From NCBI RefSeq assembly GCF_031951985.1, contig NZ_JAVLVU010000001.1, positions 2,542,001 through 2,606,000 of the forward strand: DNA of 64,000 nt, in the 5' to 3' direction. The first letter of the stretch is position 1, and each line of letters opens with the position of its first letter. Of the stretch, positions 45,688 to 55,591 are shown piece after piece. The notes beneath the pieces are model-generated. The model made no database searches and was not told the DNA's origin. It saw only the letters and a program-made list of their open reading frames with translations. A program made the translations under genes and the position numbers. The DNA is from Mucilaginibacter terrae. Lineage in GTDB: Bacteria > Bacteroidota > Bacteroidia > Sphingobacteriales > Sphingobacteriaceae.

Positions 45688-48522
45688 ATGAAATACACCC
45701 TGACCCTCCTCTTCGCATTGCTTGTTGGTAAGCTTGGTTTTTCGCAAACCACTTACTCGGTAAAAGGCTCCGCTGCCGATACCATTGCCAATGTAAAACT
45801 GGTAAATGCCACCATTTCAGTTCTTAACGCCAAAGATTCAACCCTGCGTGGTTTTACCCGCGTAGCCCCCGACGGTAGTTTCTCGATCACTAAAAAACTC
45901 GGGAAAGGCAAGTTTATCCTTTTGGCTACCTACCCCAAGTATGCTGATTATGTGGAGGAGTTTACGCTCGATTCGGCTCATACCACGCGCAATTTTGGCC
46001 GCATAAGCATGATCCTTAAATCAAAATTACTCGAAGGCGTAATTGTAAAAGGAACCCGCGCCGCTATTAAAATTAAAGGTGATACTACAGAGTATAATGC
46101 GTCAAGTTTCACTGTGCAACCCGGAGCCAAGGTTGAAGATCTGCTTAAGCAACTGCCCGGTATACAGGTTGACAAAGACGGCAAAATAACCGCACAGGGC
46201 CAGGCTGTACCCAAAGTACTGGTTGATGGCGAAGAGTTTTTTGGCGACGACCCCACCCTGGTAACCAAAAACCTGCGTGCCGATATGGTGGATAAAGTAC
46301 AACTATACGATAAAACCAGCGACCAGGCTGCCTTTACCGGTATTGATGATGGCCAAAAAACCAAAACCATCAATATTAAACTTAAAGAAGATAAAAAGAA
46401 CGGCTATTTTGGCAAGGCTGATGCCGGTTTAGGAACCAAAGATTTTTACTCGGGCCAGTTGGCAGTAAACAAATTTGCCGGTAAAGAAAAAATGTCGGCC
46501 TATGGCACATTGGCCAATACGGGTAAAACCGGTTTAGGCTGGGAAGATGCCAATAAATTTGGTACTTCGAACAATAACGTGGAAATTTCGGATGGTGGTA
46601 TTTCTATCTTCTCCAACAACAGCGATGATATTGAAGGCTGGGGTGGCCAATACAACGGCGAGGGTTTTCCAACAGCCCGTGCAGGTGGTTTACACTATGA
46701 TAATAAATGGAGTGGTGATAAGCAAACCATTAACGGGAACTACAAAATTGGTTCGTTAAACGTGGTGGGCGACCGAAGCAATTTAACTCAAAACAATATT
46801 GCCGGTAATACCCCGGGAGCTGATTTTATCAACTCGCGCTCTACCTCCAATTTCCGCAATTATATTTTTCGCCAAAAGCTGGATGGTGCTTATAATTTAA
46901 AGCTTGACAGCCTATCGAACCTGAAACTTACGTTTGATGGTACCTTTAAAAATACTGAAACCGAGAACACTACCTTGTCGCAAAGCGATAGGTCGTCGGG
47001 TTCGAGGTTAAACAATAACATTAACAGGCTTAACACCAAAGGAGATCAAAAAACCTTTAATTTCAGTGCGTTATACACCAAAAAATTCAAAAAAGTGGGC
47101 CGCACGCTATCAGTTAGCCTGAGCGAGTCATTAGACCGTGTGGACAATGAAGGCCAGCAATACGCCAGATTAGAGAGTTTCAATGAAACCGGCACACCAA
47201 CCGGCAACGAGCTAACAGATCTGGAAAAATATACGGATGTAAAATCGAACATGGTAACCACCAGCGTTACTTATACTGAACCGTTAAGCAAATCATCTTC
47301 TATACTGGCAAGTTACGGCTTAAACGTAAGCAACAGTGATGCCGACCGCAGAGCCTTTGGGCAATCAACACCGGGAAGTGGTAATTATGATGTATTGGAT
47401 ACCCGCTTTAGTAACCACTACCAGTTAGACCAGTTAATTAACCAGGCCGGAGCGGTATTCAATTACAAAAAAGACAAAACCACCTTTAACTTCGGCACTA
47501 AGGTTGGCTTAGCAAACTTTAAGCAAGAGGATATGTACACCGGTAACAAGTTTACCCGTAACTTTTCTAACTGGAACCCGCAGGCCAGTTACCAGTACCG
47601 TTTTTCGCAGCAAAAATCATTCAGGTTTAACTACAATGGTAACACCCGCCAGCCAAGCCTCGATCAAATTCAGCCCATACGTAACAACAACGATAATACC
47701 ACCATTATTGAGGGTAACCCTAACTTAACGCCATCGTTCAATAACCGTTTCCAGGCTACTTACAACTCGTACAAAGTATTGAGTAACCGCTCTATATGGC
47801 TTAATGGTTCGTACTCATTTACCTCAAACCCAATCGTAAGCAACTCTGATTTTGATAGCAGCACCGGTAAAACCACCCGCCGCTATTCAAACCTGGCATC
47901 TGAAACCCCTACTGCTTTTAGCATAAACGCCCAAATGGATAGTAAGGTTAAGTTTTTATTTGGCATAAACGTAGGTATAAACGCTTATGCAAGCGGTAAC
48001 ACCTCGTTTAACAAAGTAACCCGCAATACTATTGAGCAAACCAATCGTTCGCGCTCAAATACTTACCAGGTTGGCTTAAATATTTCTCGCTATGTGGAAA
48101 AGAAATTTGATTTCTACGCCAACTTTGGCCCTACCTACAACACCAGTGTATCATCGTTAAACCCTAACACTAACAACAACGGTAAAGGCTTTAACGGCTT
48201 CCATTATTTAAACGTTTACCTGCCCGGTAAAATTCAAATAGGTGCCGAAGGCGAGTACCAATACCGCGCCGCTACCGAAACCTTTAATGAAAGCTTTAGC
48301 CGTTACCTGTTAACCGCATCTATCACTAAGTCTTTCTTTAAAGAGCAAAACCTTAAAATTAAAGCCAACTGTAACGATGTATTTAACCAAAATCAGGGCT
48401 TTAGCCGTAATATATCGGGTAACTACATTACCCAAAACAATTACACTACTATTAAACGCTATTTCCTGTTCTCAATAATTTACGAGTTTAACAAAATGGG
48501 CGGCGGTGCACCTAAACAATAA
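45688..48522 (+). CDS. TonB-dependent receptor-like outer-membrane protein
   Basis: 944 residues with a signal peptide (MKYTLTLLFALLVGKLGFSQ). A carboxypeptidase-regulatory-like beta-sandwich (about 22-110) is followed by a plug domain (about 130-225; VEDLLKQLPGIQVDKDGKIT, KVLVDGEEFFGDDPTL). A large outer-membrane barrel of the OMP_b-brl_3 type covers about 250-944. No TonB box is obvious. Homologs usually lie, as here, directly before a GLPGLI protein. The substrate is unknown; proteins of this group have been linked to peptide or metal uptake only by context. Confidence 0.87.
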   Translation: MKYTLTLLFALLVGKLGFSQTTYSVKGSAADTIANVKLVNATISVLNAKDSTLRGFTRVAPDGSFSITKKLGKGKFILLATYPKYADYVEEFTLDSAHTTRNFGRISMILKSKLLEGVIVKGTRAAIKIKGDTTEYNASSFTVQPGAKVEDLLKQLPGIQVDKDGKITAQGQAVPKVLVDGEEFFGDDPTLVTKNLRADMVDKVQLYDKTSDQAAFTGIDDGQKTKTINIKLKEDKKNGYFGKADAGLGTKDFYSGQLAVNKFAGKEKMSAYGTLANTGKTGLGWEDANKFGTSNNNVEISDGGISIFSNNSDDIEGWGGQYNGEGFPTARAGGLHYDNKWSGDKQTINGNYKIGSLNVVGDRSNLTQNNIAGNTPGADFINSRSTSNFRNYIFRQKLDGAYNLKLDSLSNLKLTFDGTFKNTETENTTLSQSDRSSGSRLNNNINRLNTKGDQKTFNFSALYTKKFKKVGRTLSVSLSESLDRVDNEGQQYARLESFNETGTPTGNELTDLEKYTDVKSNMVTTSVTYTEPLSKSSSILASYGLNVSNSDADRRAFGQSTPGSGNYDVLDTRFSNHYQLDQLINQAGAVFNYKKDKTTFNFGTKVGLANFKQEDMYTGNKFTRNFSNWNPQASYQYRFSQQKSFRFNYNGNTRQPSLDQIQPIRNNNDNTTIIEGNPNLTPSFNNRFQATYNSYKVLSNRSIWLNGSYSFTSNPIVSNSDFDSSTGKTTRRYSNLASETPTAFSINAQMDSKVKFLFGINVGINAYASGNTSFNKVTRNTIEQTNRSRSNTYQVGLNISRYVEKKFDFYANFGPTYNTSVSSLNPNTNNNGKGFNGFHYLNVYLPGKIQIGAEGEYQYRAATETFNESFSRYLLTASITKSFFKEQNLKIKANCNDVFNQNQGFSRNISGNYITQNNYTTIKRYFLFSIIYEFNKMGGGAPKQ

Positions 48523-48541
48523 CCTTTAGCAATACTCCATC

Positions 48542-49315
48542 ATGAAGATCAAAAATATTATAGCAGCACTTGCACTTACGCTCATTAGCGGCAGTATAAT
48601 GGCTCAAAATGCTCACTTTGCCGAGAGTGGAACCATTGAGTACGAGAAGACAATAAACATGTGGGCCATTATGAAAAAGCGGATTAATAAAGACAACGAG
48701 AGCTATATGCAACCGGCTTATGAATCGTACCGTAAATCGCAGCCACAGTTTAAAAAACTCACCAGTACATTAACTTTTGGCGATAATAAAACCATGTTTG
48801 TGCCTAAGCCTGATGATGGTCCGCAAAACTTTTGGGGAGCGGTAATGGTAGCGCAAAACAATACCACGGCATCTGACCTGAGCACCCAAACCAGCGTTAT
48901 CCAGAAAAAGGTTTACGAAGAAACCTTTTTAGTAAAAGACAGCATACGCGCCATTAAATGGAAAATAACCGACGAAACCCGCGAAATTGCTGGTTTTGCA
49001 TGTCGCCGGGCCAATGCAGTTATTATGGATTCTATTTATTTGGTTGCCTTTTATACCGAGGAGATAGCCGTATCGGGCGGGCCGGAAAATTTTAGCGGTT
49101 TACCAGGCATGATATTAGGCTTAGCTATGCCTCACGAAAATATTACCTGGTTTGCTACTAAGGTAACTGATGTAGCTATTCCTCCGGCTAAGCTGATAGC
49201 ACCAACCAAAGGCAAAACAGTTAACAACAAACAACTACGCGCCACACTTGATGAAGCCATGAAAGACTGGGGCGAGTATGCGAAGGACGAGTATAAGGCG
49301 TTTATGCTCGAATAA
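48542..49315 (+). CDS. GLPGLI family protein
   Basis: 257 residues with a signal peptide (MKIKNIIAALALTLISGSIMAQ). The family-defining motif is seen as FSGLPGMILGLAM near residue 185. It is exported; function unknown. It starts 19 bases after the TonB-receptor-like gene, the standard arrangement, so both are probably transcribed together. Confidence 0.9.
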   Translation: MKIKNIIAALALTLISGSIMAQNAHFAESGTIEYEKTINMWAIMKKRINKDNESYMQPAYESYRKSQPQFKKLTSTLTFGDNKTMFVPKPDDGPQNFWGAVMVAQNNTTASDLSTQTSVIQKKVYEETFLVKDSIRAIKWKITDETREIAGFACRRANAVIMDSIYLVAFYTEEIAVSGGPENFSGLPGMILGLAMPHENITWFATKVTDVAIPPAKLIAPTKGKTVNNKQLRATLDEAMKDWGEYAKDEYKAFMLE

Positions 49316-49360
49316 GCAGGCTCCATAACCGAGCTTGCTCGGCACCACTCTCTTATCCCT

Positions 49361-49445
49361 AATGTCATTTCGAGGTACGAGAAATCTTTTCGAGGCGGTC
49401 AGGTGATCAACCCGAAAAGATTTCCCCTTCGTCGAGGTGACATTT
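49361..49445. repeat. Inverted repeat, GTCATTTCGAGG variant
   Basis: AATGTCATTTCGAGGTACGA at the left and TCGAGGTGACATT at the right are inverted; inner blocks GAAATCTTTTCG and CGAAAAGATTTC pair as well. It differs from the CGTCATTGCGAGG family but follows the same layout. It may also end transcription of the GLPGLI unit. Confidence 0.75.
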
Positions 49446-49473
49446 TTATTTTCACGACATCCCCCTAAGCGTT

Positions 49474-49740
49474 TTACCTAAACAACCTCCAAATCCTTTC
49501 TCTAAAACTTATATACTCCGGCGCAATAAAGAACTTTTCTTCTACCGCCTTTATCTGCTCTTTTAATTGTTTGCGTCCGCGCATTTGCACCAGTACATGT
49601 ACCTGGTATTGCCATTGCAGGGTTTGGTGCAACGCAGGGTTGAGCACAAATCGGGCATCCATCAGCAGCTTGTCTTGGGGAGCCAATTGTTTGAGCAGGT
49701 AAAGATCTATTTGCCGGCTATCACTCACAGAAATCTTCAT
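49474..49740 (-). CDS. Small protein coupled to the ECF sigma factor
   Basis: 88 residues with no membrane helix by eye. Its start overlaps the end of the sigma gene by 20 bases, so it is translated with it. Genes in this position are often anti-sigma factors, but the usual zinc or transmembrane features are missing. The helical middle and C-terminal sequence FISFRERIWRLF are the only marks. Function unknown. Confidence 0.6.
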   Translation of the reverse strand: MKISVSDSRQIDLYLLKQLAPQDKLLMDARFVLNPALHQTLQWQYQVHVLVQMRGRKQLKEQIKAVEEKFFIAPEYISFRERIWRLFR

Positions 49741-50251
49741 AAACCAGGGATTTTTCTTTCACTTTATCGCGTACTTTTTCTAAACATTTGTGCTTTTGCA
49801 CCGTGGCCGACCGCTCGCCCGAGAGGCCGAAACGTTCGGCTATCTCCCGCATATTTTGCTTATCGTAATAAAAGGCCTGCAGCATGTCCATGCAACGCTG
49901 CCCGGCAGCTTCAAGATAACGCAGTAAACGTTTGGCCGATGGAATGAGGGGCGCGTCGTTTGGTATATCAGTATAATTCAGCACATCATCGCTCAATAAC
50001 CCCTGCTGTTTTTGGCGGTAATGATACCACAGGTGTTTGGTGATGCCTAACAGGTAAGCTTTTTCGTTACGCGGAGCATTGGTGTTACCGGCAATAGTTT
50101 TTTCGTAATAGATCACCAGCGCATCCTGAAATAGATCTTTAGCTTCATCCAAACTGCCACCCTGCTTGCTAATGTACCTTGACGCTGCCGGGAAAGCATC
50201 AAGGTACAGCCGGGTAAGCCATGCCTCATGATTAATCGTATTTGCTTCCAT
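49721..50251 (-). CDS. ECF-type RNA polymerase sigma factor
   Basis: 176 residues from the ATG at 50249-50251. Region 2 has KDLFQDALVIYYEKTIAG, the DLFQD core being characteristic, and region 4 has QNMREIAERFGLSGERSATV as the DNA-binding helix-turn-helix. No FecR-type or TonB partner lies beside it, only an overlapping 88-residue gene. The stimulus and target genes are unknown. Confidence 0.9.
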   Translation of the reverse strand: MEANTINHEAWLTRLYLDAFPAASRYISKQGGSLDEAKDLFQDALVIYYEKTIAGNTNAPRNEKAYLLGITKHLWYHYRQKQQGLLSDDVLNYTDIPNDAPLIPSAKRLLRYLEAAGQRCMDMLQAFYYDKQNMREIAERFGLSGERSATVQKHKCLEKVRDKVKEKSLVYEDFCE

Positions 50252-50403
50252 AGTGATACCCTTATTAAGTAAGGTGTGCAATTAATACAAGGTATCACCT
50301 AAAATTGGCATAAATATCTGCAAAAAGTAAAACGTGCCATTTTAACTACTTTGTAATAACACCGGCATTTTAAAAACCTATATTGCGATAACTGTTTCAA
50401 CAT

Positions 50404-53016
50404 ATGCCTATGAATGCTGAACAAATTCGCCTGCAAGAACATTATGCAGGTAAAAATAACTGGCTTAAATGGGGGCCGTACTTATCTGAACGCCAATGGG
50501 GAACTGTACGCGAAGATTATAGTGCCGACGGTAATGCCTGGAACTACGTAAGCCATGATGCCGCCCGCAGTAAAGCCTACCGCTGGGGCGAAGAAGGTAT
50601 TGCCGGTATAAGCGATGATTGCCAGATACTCTGCATGAGCCTTGCCCTATGGAACGGCAAAGATCCGATATTGAAAGAACGCCTTTTCGGGCTTACCAAC
50701 GGAGAAGGAAACCATGGCGAAGATGTTAAGGAGCTATATTACTACCTCGACAGCACGCCTACGCACAGCTACTTAAAAATGCTGTACAAATATCCGCAGC
50801 AGGCATTTCCATACAAAAAGCTGGTTGAAGAAAACCGTGGCCGCAGCAAACACGAGCCTGAGTTTGAACTGATCGATACCGGCATTTTTGACCATGACGA
50901 GTACTTTGACGTTTTTGCCGAGTATGCCAAAAACAACGAAGAGGATATCCTCATACGCTATACCATACATAACCGTGGGCTGGCCGACGCAGAGCTACAC
51001 ATCCTTCCGCAAATTTGGTTCAGGAATACCTGGCTGGCCGATGGTAACGCAAGGCCGGAGATACTTTCGCAAGGCAATAACACCTTATTTCTGCGTTGCC
51101 GGGAACTGCATGACTACCATTGCTATGCCGATGGCAATGCCGAATTGCTTTTTACCGAAAACGAAACCAATAATGAACGTTTATATAATTCGGCAAACAA
51201 AACCGCGTATGTAAAAGATGGTATAAATGATCGCGTTGTTAGTAATGATCTAAATGCCGTTAATACTAATGATATAGGTACCAAGGCGGCTTATTGGTAT
51301 AAACTAAATGTACCGGCTAAAGGCAGTGTTACCATTAAATTACGATTGAGCCAAAATAAACAAGCTGAACCCTTTGCCGGGTTTGATGATATTTTTAATA
51401 CCCGCATGGCTGAAGCCGATGGTTTTTATACACCATTGCATGGCGAAAAAGCAACAGCCGATGAAAAATTGGTGCAACGCCAGGCTTGGGCGGGCATGCT
51501 GTGGAGTAAACAGTTTTACAGTTACAACCTTAAACGCTGGCTCGACGGCGACCCCGGCGAACCTGCCCCCCCGCGCAACCGGCGCACCGGCCGAAACAAT
51601 CACTGGCAACATTTTGTGGCCGAAGACATTATTTCGATGCCCGATAAATGGGAGTACCCGTGGTTTGCCGCCTGGGATCTGGCCTTTCATTGCATTGCCT
51701 TGGCTCCGTTGGATGCCGGCTTTGCCAAAAACCAATTGAAACTGCTGGTGAGCGCCAATTACATTCATCCAAACGGGCAACTACCTGCCTACGAGTGGGA
51801 TTTTGGAGACGTAAATCCACCAGTGCATGCGCTGGCCACATGGGAAGTTTTTGAAATGGAGCGCAAAGCCACCGGCACCGGCGACCTGGCTTTTTTAGAA
51901 GAAGTCTTCCAGAAACTCACCATGAATTTTACCTGGTGGGTAAACCGCAAGGATAGTGAAGGTAATAATATATTTGAGGGCGGCTTTTTGGGATTGGACA
52001 ACATAGGTGTTTTTAACCGCAGCGCTCCGGTACCCGGCGGCGGCTTTTTAGAACAGGCCGATGGCACCAGCTGGATGGCCATGTACTCGCTCAACATGAT
52101 GCGCATTGCCATGGAACTGGCCCTGCATAACAATGCCTACGAAAGTATGGCCATTAAGTTTGCCGAACACTTTTTATACATAGCCGGCTCACTGGCCGAT
52201 ATGGGCGAAGACCTGACCGGGCTTTGGGACGATGAAGACGGTTTTTATTACGACCTGTTGCGCCACCCCGACTGCACCTGGGACCGCCTGCGTATACGTA
52301 CCATGGTGGGCTTGATCCCCCTGTTTGCGGTTGAGGTTTTTGAAGAATCTAAATGGCAAAACCTGCCCAACCTGGTAAAGCGGCTCGACTGGTTTATGAA
52401 GCAGCGTCCCGATCTGGTTAATTTGGTTAGCCGATGGAAAGACATACAGGGTAATCAAACCCACTTATTTTCATTATTGCGCGGTCACCGCATGAAGTTG
52501 CTGCTGAAACGGATGCTGGACGATAAAGAATTCTTTTCGCCCTACGGCATTCGTTCGGTATCTAAAGTATACGAGGATCAACCCTTTCAATATTGGCTTG
52601 GCGGCGAAGATTATTCGGTAAAATACACTCCTGCCGAAAGCGACAGTAACATGTTTGGTGGCAACAGCAACTGGCGCGGCCCGGTTTGGATACCGTTAAA
52701 CTACCTGCTGGTCGAATCGCTATACCGTTTTCACGAGTATTACACCGATGATTTTAAAGTTGAATGCCAGGCAGGTTCAGGTAATTACGCTACCCTTGCT
52801 CAAATTGCCGGTGAGTTAGGCAATCGTTTAAAATCCATTTTTTTATGTAACGATAAAGGCGAACGCCCGGTTTTTGGCGGTCACCCCAAGTTGAACCATG
52901 ATGAGCATTTTAAAGATTACATTCTGTTTCACGAGTATTTTCATGGCGATAACGGCAAAGGTTTAGGCGCAAGCCATCAAACCGGGTGGACGGGATTGGT
53001 GGCGTTGTTAAAGTAG
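50404..53016 (+). CDS. GH63-like glucosidase (MGH1-like)
   Basis: 870 residues, with no signal peptide, so probably cytoplasmic. The N-terminal beta-sandwich domain (WGPYLSERQWGTVREDYSAD) is followed by an (alpha/alpha)6 barrel (about 400-860; YPWFAAWDLAFHCIALAPLD, GPVWIPLNYLLVESLYRF). The pattern matches glucosylglycerate/mannosylglycerate hydrolase-like and GH63 family proteins. The catalytic acids are probably the Asp in AWDLAFH and an acid in the second half; the substrate is unknown. It stands alone, ahead of a repeat and an aquaporin. Confidence 0.8.
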   Translation: MPMNAEQIRLQEHYAGKNNWLKWGPYLSERQWGTVREDYSADGNAWNYVSHDAARSKAYRWGEEGIAGISDDCQILCMSLALWNGKDPILKERLFGLTNGEGNHGEDVKELYYYLDSTPTHSYLKMLYKYPQQAFPYKKLVEENRGRSKHEPEFELIDTGIFDHDEYFDVFAEYAKNNEEDILIRYTIHNRGLADAELHILPQIWFRNTWLADGNARPEILSQGNNTLFLRCRELHDYHCYADGNAELLFTENETNNERLYNSANKTAYVKDGINDRVVSNDLNAVNTNDIGTKAAYWYKLNVPAKGSVTIKLRLSQNKQAEPFAGFDDIFNTRMAEADGFYTPLHGEKATADEKLVQRQAWAGMLWSKQFYSYNLKRWLDGDPGEPAPPRNRRTGRNNHWQHFVAEDIISMPDKWEYPWFAAWDLAFHCIALAPLDAGFAKNQLKLLVSANYIHPNGQLPAYEWDFGDVNPPVHALATWEVFEMERKATGTGDLAFLEEVFQKLTMNFTWWVNRKDSEGNNIFEGGFLGLDNIGVFNRSAPVPGGGFLEQADGTSWMAMYSLNMMRIAMELALHNNAYESMAIKFAEHFLYIAGSLADMGEDLTGLWDDEDGFYYDLLRHPDCTWDRLRIRTMVGLIPLFAVEVFEESKWQNLPNLVKRLDWFMKQRPDLVNLVSRWKDIQGNQTHLFSLLRGHRMKLLLKRMLDDKEFFSPYGIRSVSKVYEDQPFQYWLGGEDYSVKYTPAESDSNMFGGNSNWRGPVWIPLNYLLVESLYRFHEYYTDDFKVECQAGSGNYATLAQIAGELGNRLKSIFLCNDKGERPVFGGHPKLNHDEHFKDYILFHEYFHGDNGKGLGASHQTGWTGLVALLK

Positions 53017-53056
53017 TGGAGCGGGGATGAGAAAGCGAGAGAACTTAAACCACACG

Positions 53057-53345
53057 TCATTGCGAGACAGAGGGGACAGCAGCGGAGCCGTCGAAGCAAC
53101 CGCTGCACATTCATAAGCAACTTTGTGTTTGTGCTTTAATTTCATGTAGTGCCCTGGTAGCACAGGGACGTACTTGCCGTAAGCCAGTGGATGTTACTTT
53201 TCTATTATACAAAAGAAAAAGTAACCAAAAAGAAAACTTGTGGCTACGTTTATTTGCTACGTTAGTGCTGTGCTTTTACTTGGGCTACTGCTACCCGCAA
53301 AACACTGATGCCGCGGAAAGAGGTTACGCCCGGGTAGTGCTTTTG
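53057..53345. repeat. Long dispersed repeat, copy 1
   Basis: About 290 bases that align with copy 2 at 55190-55580. Shared blocks include CGTCATTGCGAGACAG at the left end, TAGCACAGG, TATACAAAAGAAAAAGTA, GCTACGTTTATTTGCT and CTGCAAAACACTGATGCCGC. An imperfect hairpin lies around 53190-53223. A short ORF overlapping it is not believed. The bases up to 53548 hold further repeat pieces (CCGCGGCAATGAGCGGTA near 53484) and no gene. Confidence 0.75.
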
Positions 53346-53548
53346 CTTGGCACCAGCATACAGGGCAGTTAAAGAGCGCAGGGCATTCAGCGCACCCGGC
53401 CGGGAGCTGCCTGTGCGTTGGGAATGATTGCGATGAATAGGCCTTTTTGTTTATTTTGTGGCTATGACAAAAGAAGTAGCCTCCGCGGCAATGAGCGGTA
53501 TAAAAGCGATAAGTAGAGACATTTAAAATCAACTTAAGGTATTTTTCA

Positions 53549-54316
53549 ATGAACAAAACTCTCCTCAAACTCTACCTTGCCGAATTTATAGGCACAGCCT
53601 TATTGCTGGGGTTTGGGCTGAGCATTGTGATATTTAACTGGGGCGAGGGCACTGTTATGGAAAGCCTGGTACCCGATGCAGGTTGGCGGCGCTTGTTAAC
53701 CGGCTTTTTATTTGGTACTACAGGTTGTTTGGTTACGCTATCGCCTGTGGGTAAAATTAGCGGCGCGCATATTAACCCGGCCGTGAGCATTGCATTTTGG
53801 CTTTGCGGTAAAATGAAAGACCATGCTTTGGTGGGTTACATCATTAGCCAGTTATTGGGTGCCGTGGTGGGCTGCCTGCCTTTGTTACTGTGGGGTGCTC
53901 AGGGTAAAAGTGTGGCATATGCCAATACTGTACCTGGTGATGTCGGCATAGTGGCGGCCTTTATTGGCGAAGTAATTACCACGGCAGGCCTCATCACCTT
54001 ACTCTACATATTTGTAAGCAGCGATAAACTGCGCGATTATACCCCTTATACCATGCCCTTTTTATATGGGTTTATGGTCTGGGCCGAATCGCCGTTATCG
54101 GGGTGCAGCACTAACCCGGCGCGGAGTTTTGGTCCGGCGGTGGTGAGCGGTGTATATACGGCACAGTGGGTTTACTGGCTGGCACCGTTAACCGGTGTGT
54201 TGCTGGTAATGGGTTTTGTTAAGATGATGAATATTTACCGCCATCATGAAATGGAAGCCGCGCGGGTGAGCTATCATGACGAGCATTCGCCGCAAAGCAT
54301 AAAAACTTCATCATGA
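53549..54316 (+). CDS. Aquaporin / MIP family channel
   Basis: 255 residues with six membrane helices and two half-helices. Both NPA motifs are intact: GAHINPAVS and STNPARSFGP. The arginine of the second motif (filter Arg) is present. A His-rich C-terminal tail follows. The water versus glycerol choice cannot be decided by eye, and no glycerol genes are near. An SDR gene starts 55 bases after it and may be in the same mRNA. Confidence 0.92.
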   Translation: MNKTLLKLYLAEFIGTALLLGFGLSIVIFNWGEGTVMESLVPDAGWRRLLTGFLFGTTGCLVTLSPVGKISGAHINPAVSIAFWLCGKMKDHALVGYIISQLLGAVVGCLPLLLWGAQGKSVAYANTVPGDVGIVAAFIGEVITTAGLITLLYIFVSSDKLRDYTPYTMPFLYGFMVWAESPLSGCSTNPARSFGPAVVSGVYTAQWVYWLAPLTGVLLVMGFVKMMNIYRHHEMEAARVSYHDEHSPQSIKTSS

Positions 54317-54371
54317 GGCAAACCAGCAACCGCTTTTTACCTTTTATATACGTACAACTTAAAACTATAAC

Positions 54372-55142
54372 ATGACTCGTTTCCAAAACAAAGTAGCTTT
54401 AGTAACAGGCAGCAGCCAGGGCATTGGCGCAGCCTGCGCCTTACGCTTAGCCGCCGATGGTGCCGACATTATTTTGAACGGCCGCAAGCTTGATGAACGT
54501 GGCGAGGATATAATTAAACAAATAGAAGCATTAGGTCGCCGGGCGCATTTTTTGGTGGCCGATGTAAGCAAAATGCAAAACGTGGTCGATTTAGTGAATG
54601 AAGCCATTAGCGTATACGGTCAGCTGGATATACTGGTGAACAATGCCGGGGTTGAAAAGAACAACGATTTTTGGAACGTAACCGAAGAAGAATATGATTT
54701 TGTGATGGATACCAATCTCAAGGGCATCTTTTTTGGCATTCAGGCTTTTGTGAAATACTGCATGAATAACAAACGCGGCGGCGTAGTGGTAAACATGAGT
54801 TCGGTACACGAGGAAATTATTTTCCCCCACTTTGCAGCCTACTGCGCCAGTAAAGGTGGACTCAAAATGCTTACCCGCAACCTGGCAACTGAACTGGCCC
54901 CGCTCAACATTCGTATTAACAATGTAGCGCCCGGAGCCATTGCCACCCCCATCAATAAAAAGCTGATGGAAACCCCCGAATTGCTGGAAGGAGTACTCGA
55001 CAATATCCCCATGCGTAAATTGGGCACCCCCGAAGATGTAGCCGCACTGGTTGCCTTTTTAGCCAGCGATGATGCCAAGTATGTAACCGGGTCTACTTAT
55101 TTTGTGGATGGCGGGTTGACGTATCATTATGAAGAGCAATAG
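54372..55142 (+). CDS. Short-chain dehydrogenase/reductase (glucose 1-dehydrogenase-like)
   Basis: 256 residues, classical SDR. The cofactor motif is TGSSQGIG near residue 12, followed by NNAG (about 91), catalytic Ser in NMSSVHEE and Tyr-x-x-x-Lys in YCASKGG; the C-terminal end is TYFVDGGLTY. The closest characterised group is glucose 1-dehydrogenase, but the substrate is not provable from sequence. Cytoplasmic. Confidence 0.9.
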   Translation: MTRFQNKVALVTGSSQGIGAACALRLAADGADIILNGRKLDERGEDIIKQIEALGRRAHFLVADVSKMQNVVDLVNEAISVYGQLDILVNNAGVEKNNDFWNVTEEEYDFVMDTNLKGIFFGIQAFVKYCMNNKRGGVVVNMSSVHEEIIFPHFAAYCASKGGLKMLTRNLATELAPLNIRINNVAPGAIATPINKKLMETPELLEGVLDNIPMRKLGTPEDVAALVAFLASDDAKYVTGSTYFVDGGLTYHYEEQ

Positions 55143-55189
55143 GCTTTGGTGGTTGGTGACAACACCAACCACAGGCTAAAAAATCGTGT

Positions 55190-55580
55190 CATCGCGAGGA
55201 GCGGGCGAGGCAAGAGCATTGGGGCGACGTGGCGATCTCTTACCACCACGTCTTTGCGAGACAGTAGTGGGCAAAAGCGTGAGTTGTCGAAGTAATCTCT
55301 GCGTAGGATTGGGTGGTGCTTTAACTTAATGCAGTACCCTGTTAGCACAGGTAAGTTAGTTGCACCGCAGCCTGTGGATGTACTTTTTCTTTTATACAAA
55401 AGAAAAAGTACCAAAAGAAACTAAGCATAGCGTTCTCATGAACACCACTAATAAAAACATCTGTGAATAAACTTGCGGCTACGTTTATTTGCTAATTAAG
55501 GCTGTGCTTTAACTTGGGCTTGTGCTACCTGCAAAACACTGATGCCGCGTAAGAAGCTATCGTTAGGGTAGTGCTTGTAG
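55190..55580. repeat. Long dispersed repeat, copy 2
   Basis: A roughly 390-base relative of copy 1, with about 45 extra bases near 55430-55475. It holds a near-perfect hairpin at 55381-55410: a 13-bp stem TACTTTTTCTTTT paired across ATAC. 55243-55263 is the exact reverse complement of 36550-36570. No gene is seen between the SDR gene and 55592. Confidence 0.75.
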
Positions 55581-55591
55581 GAATTTTTAAA

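Noticed and set aside
53187..53568. Short open frames on both strands near 53.2-53.6 kb
   Set aside because: They lie in the dispersed repeat; the same peptides appear in other repeat copies, so they are repeat translations.
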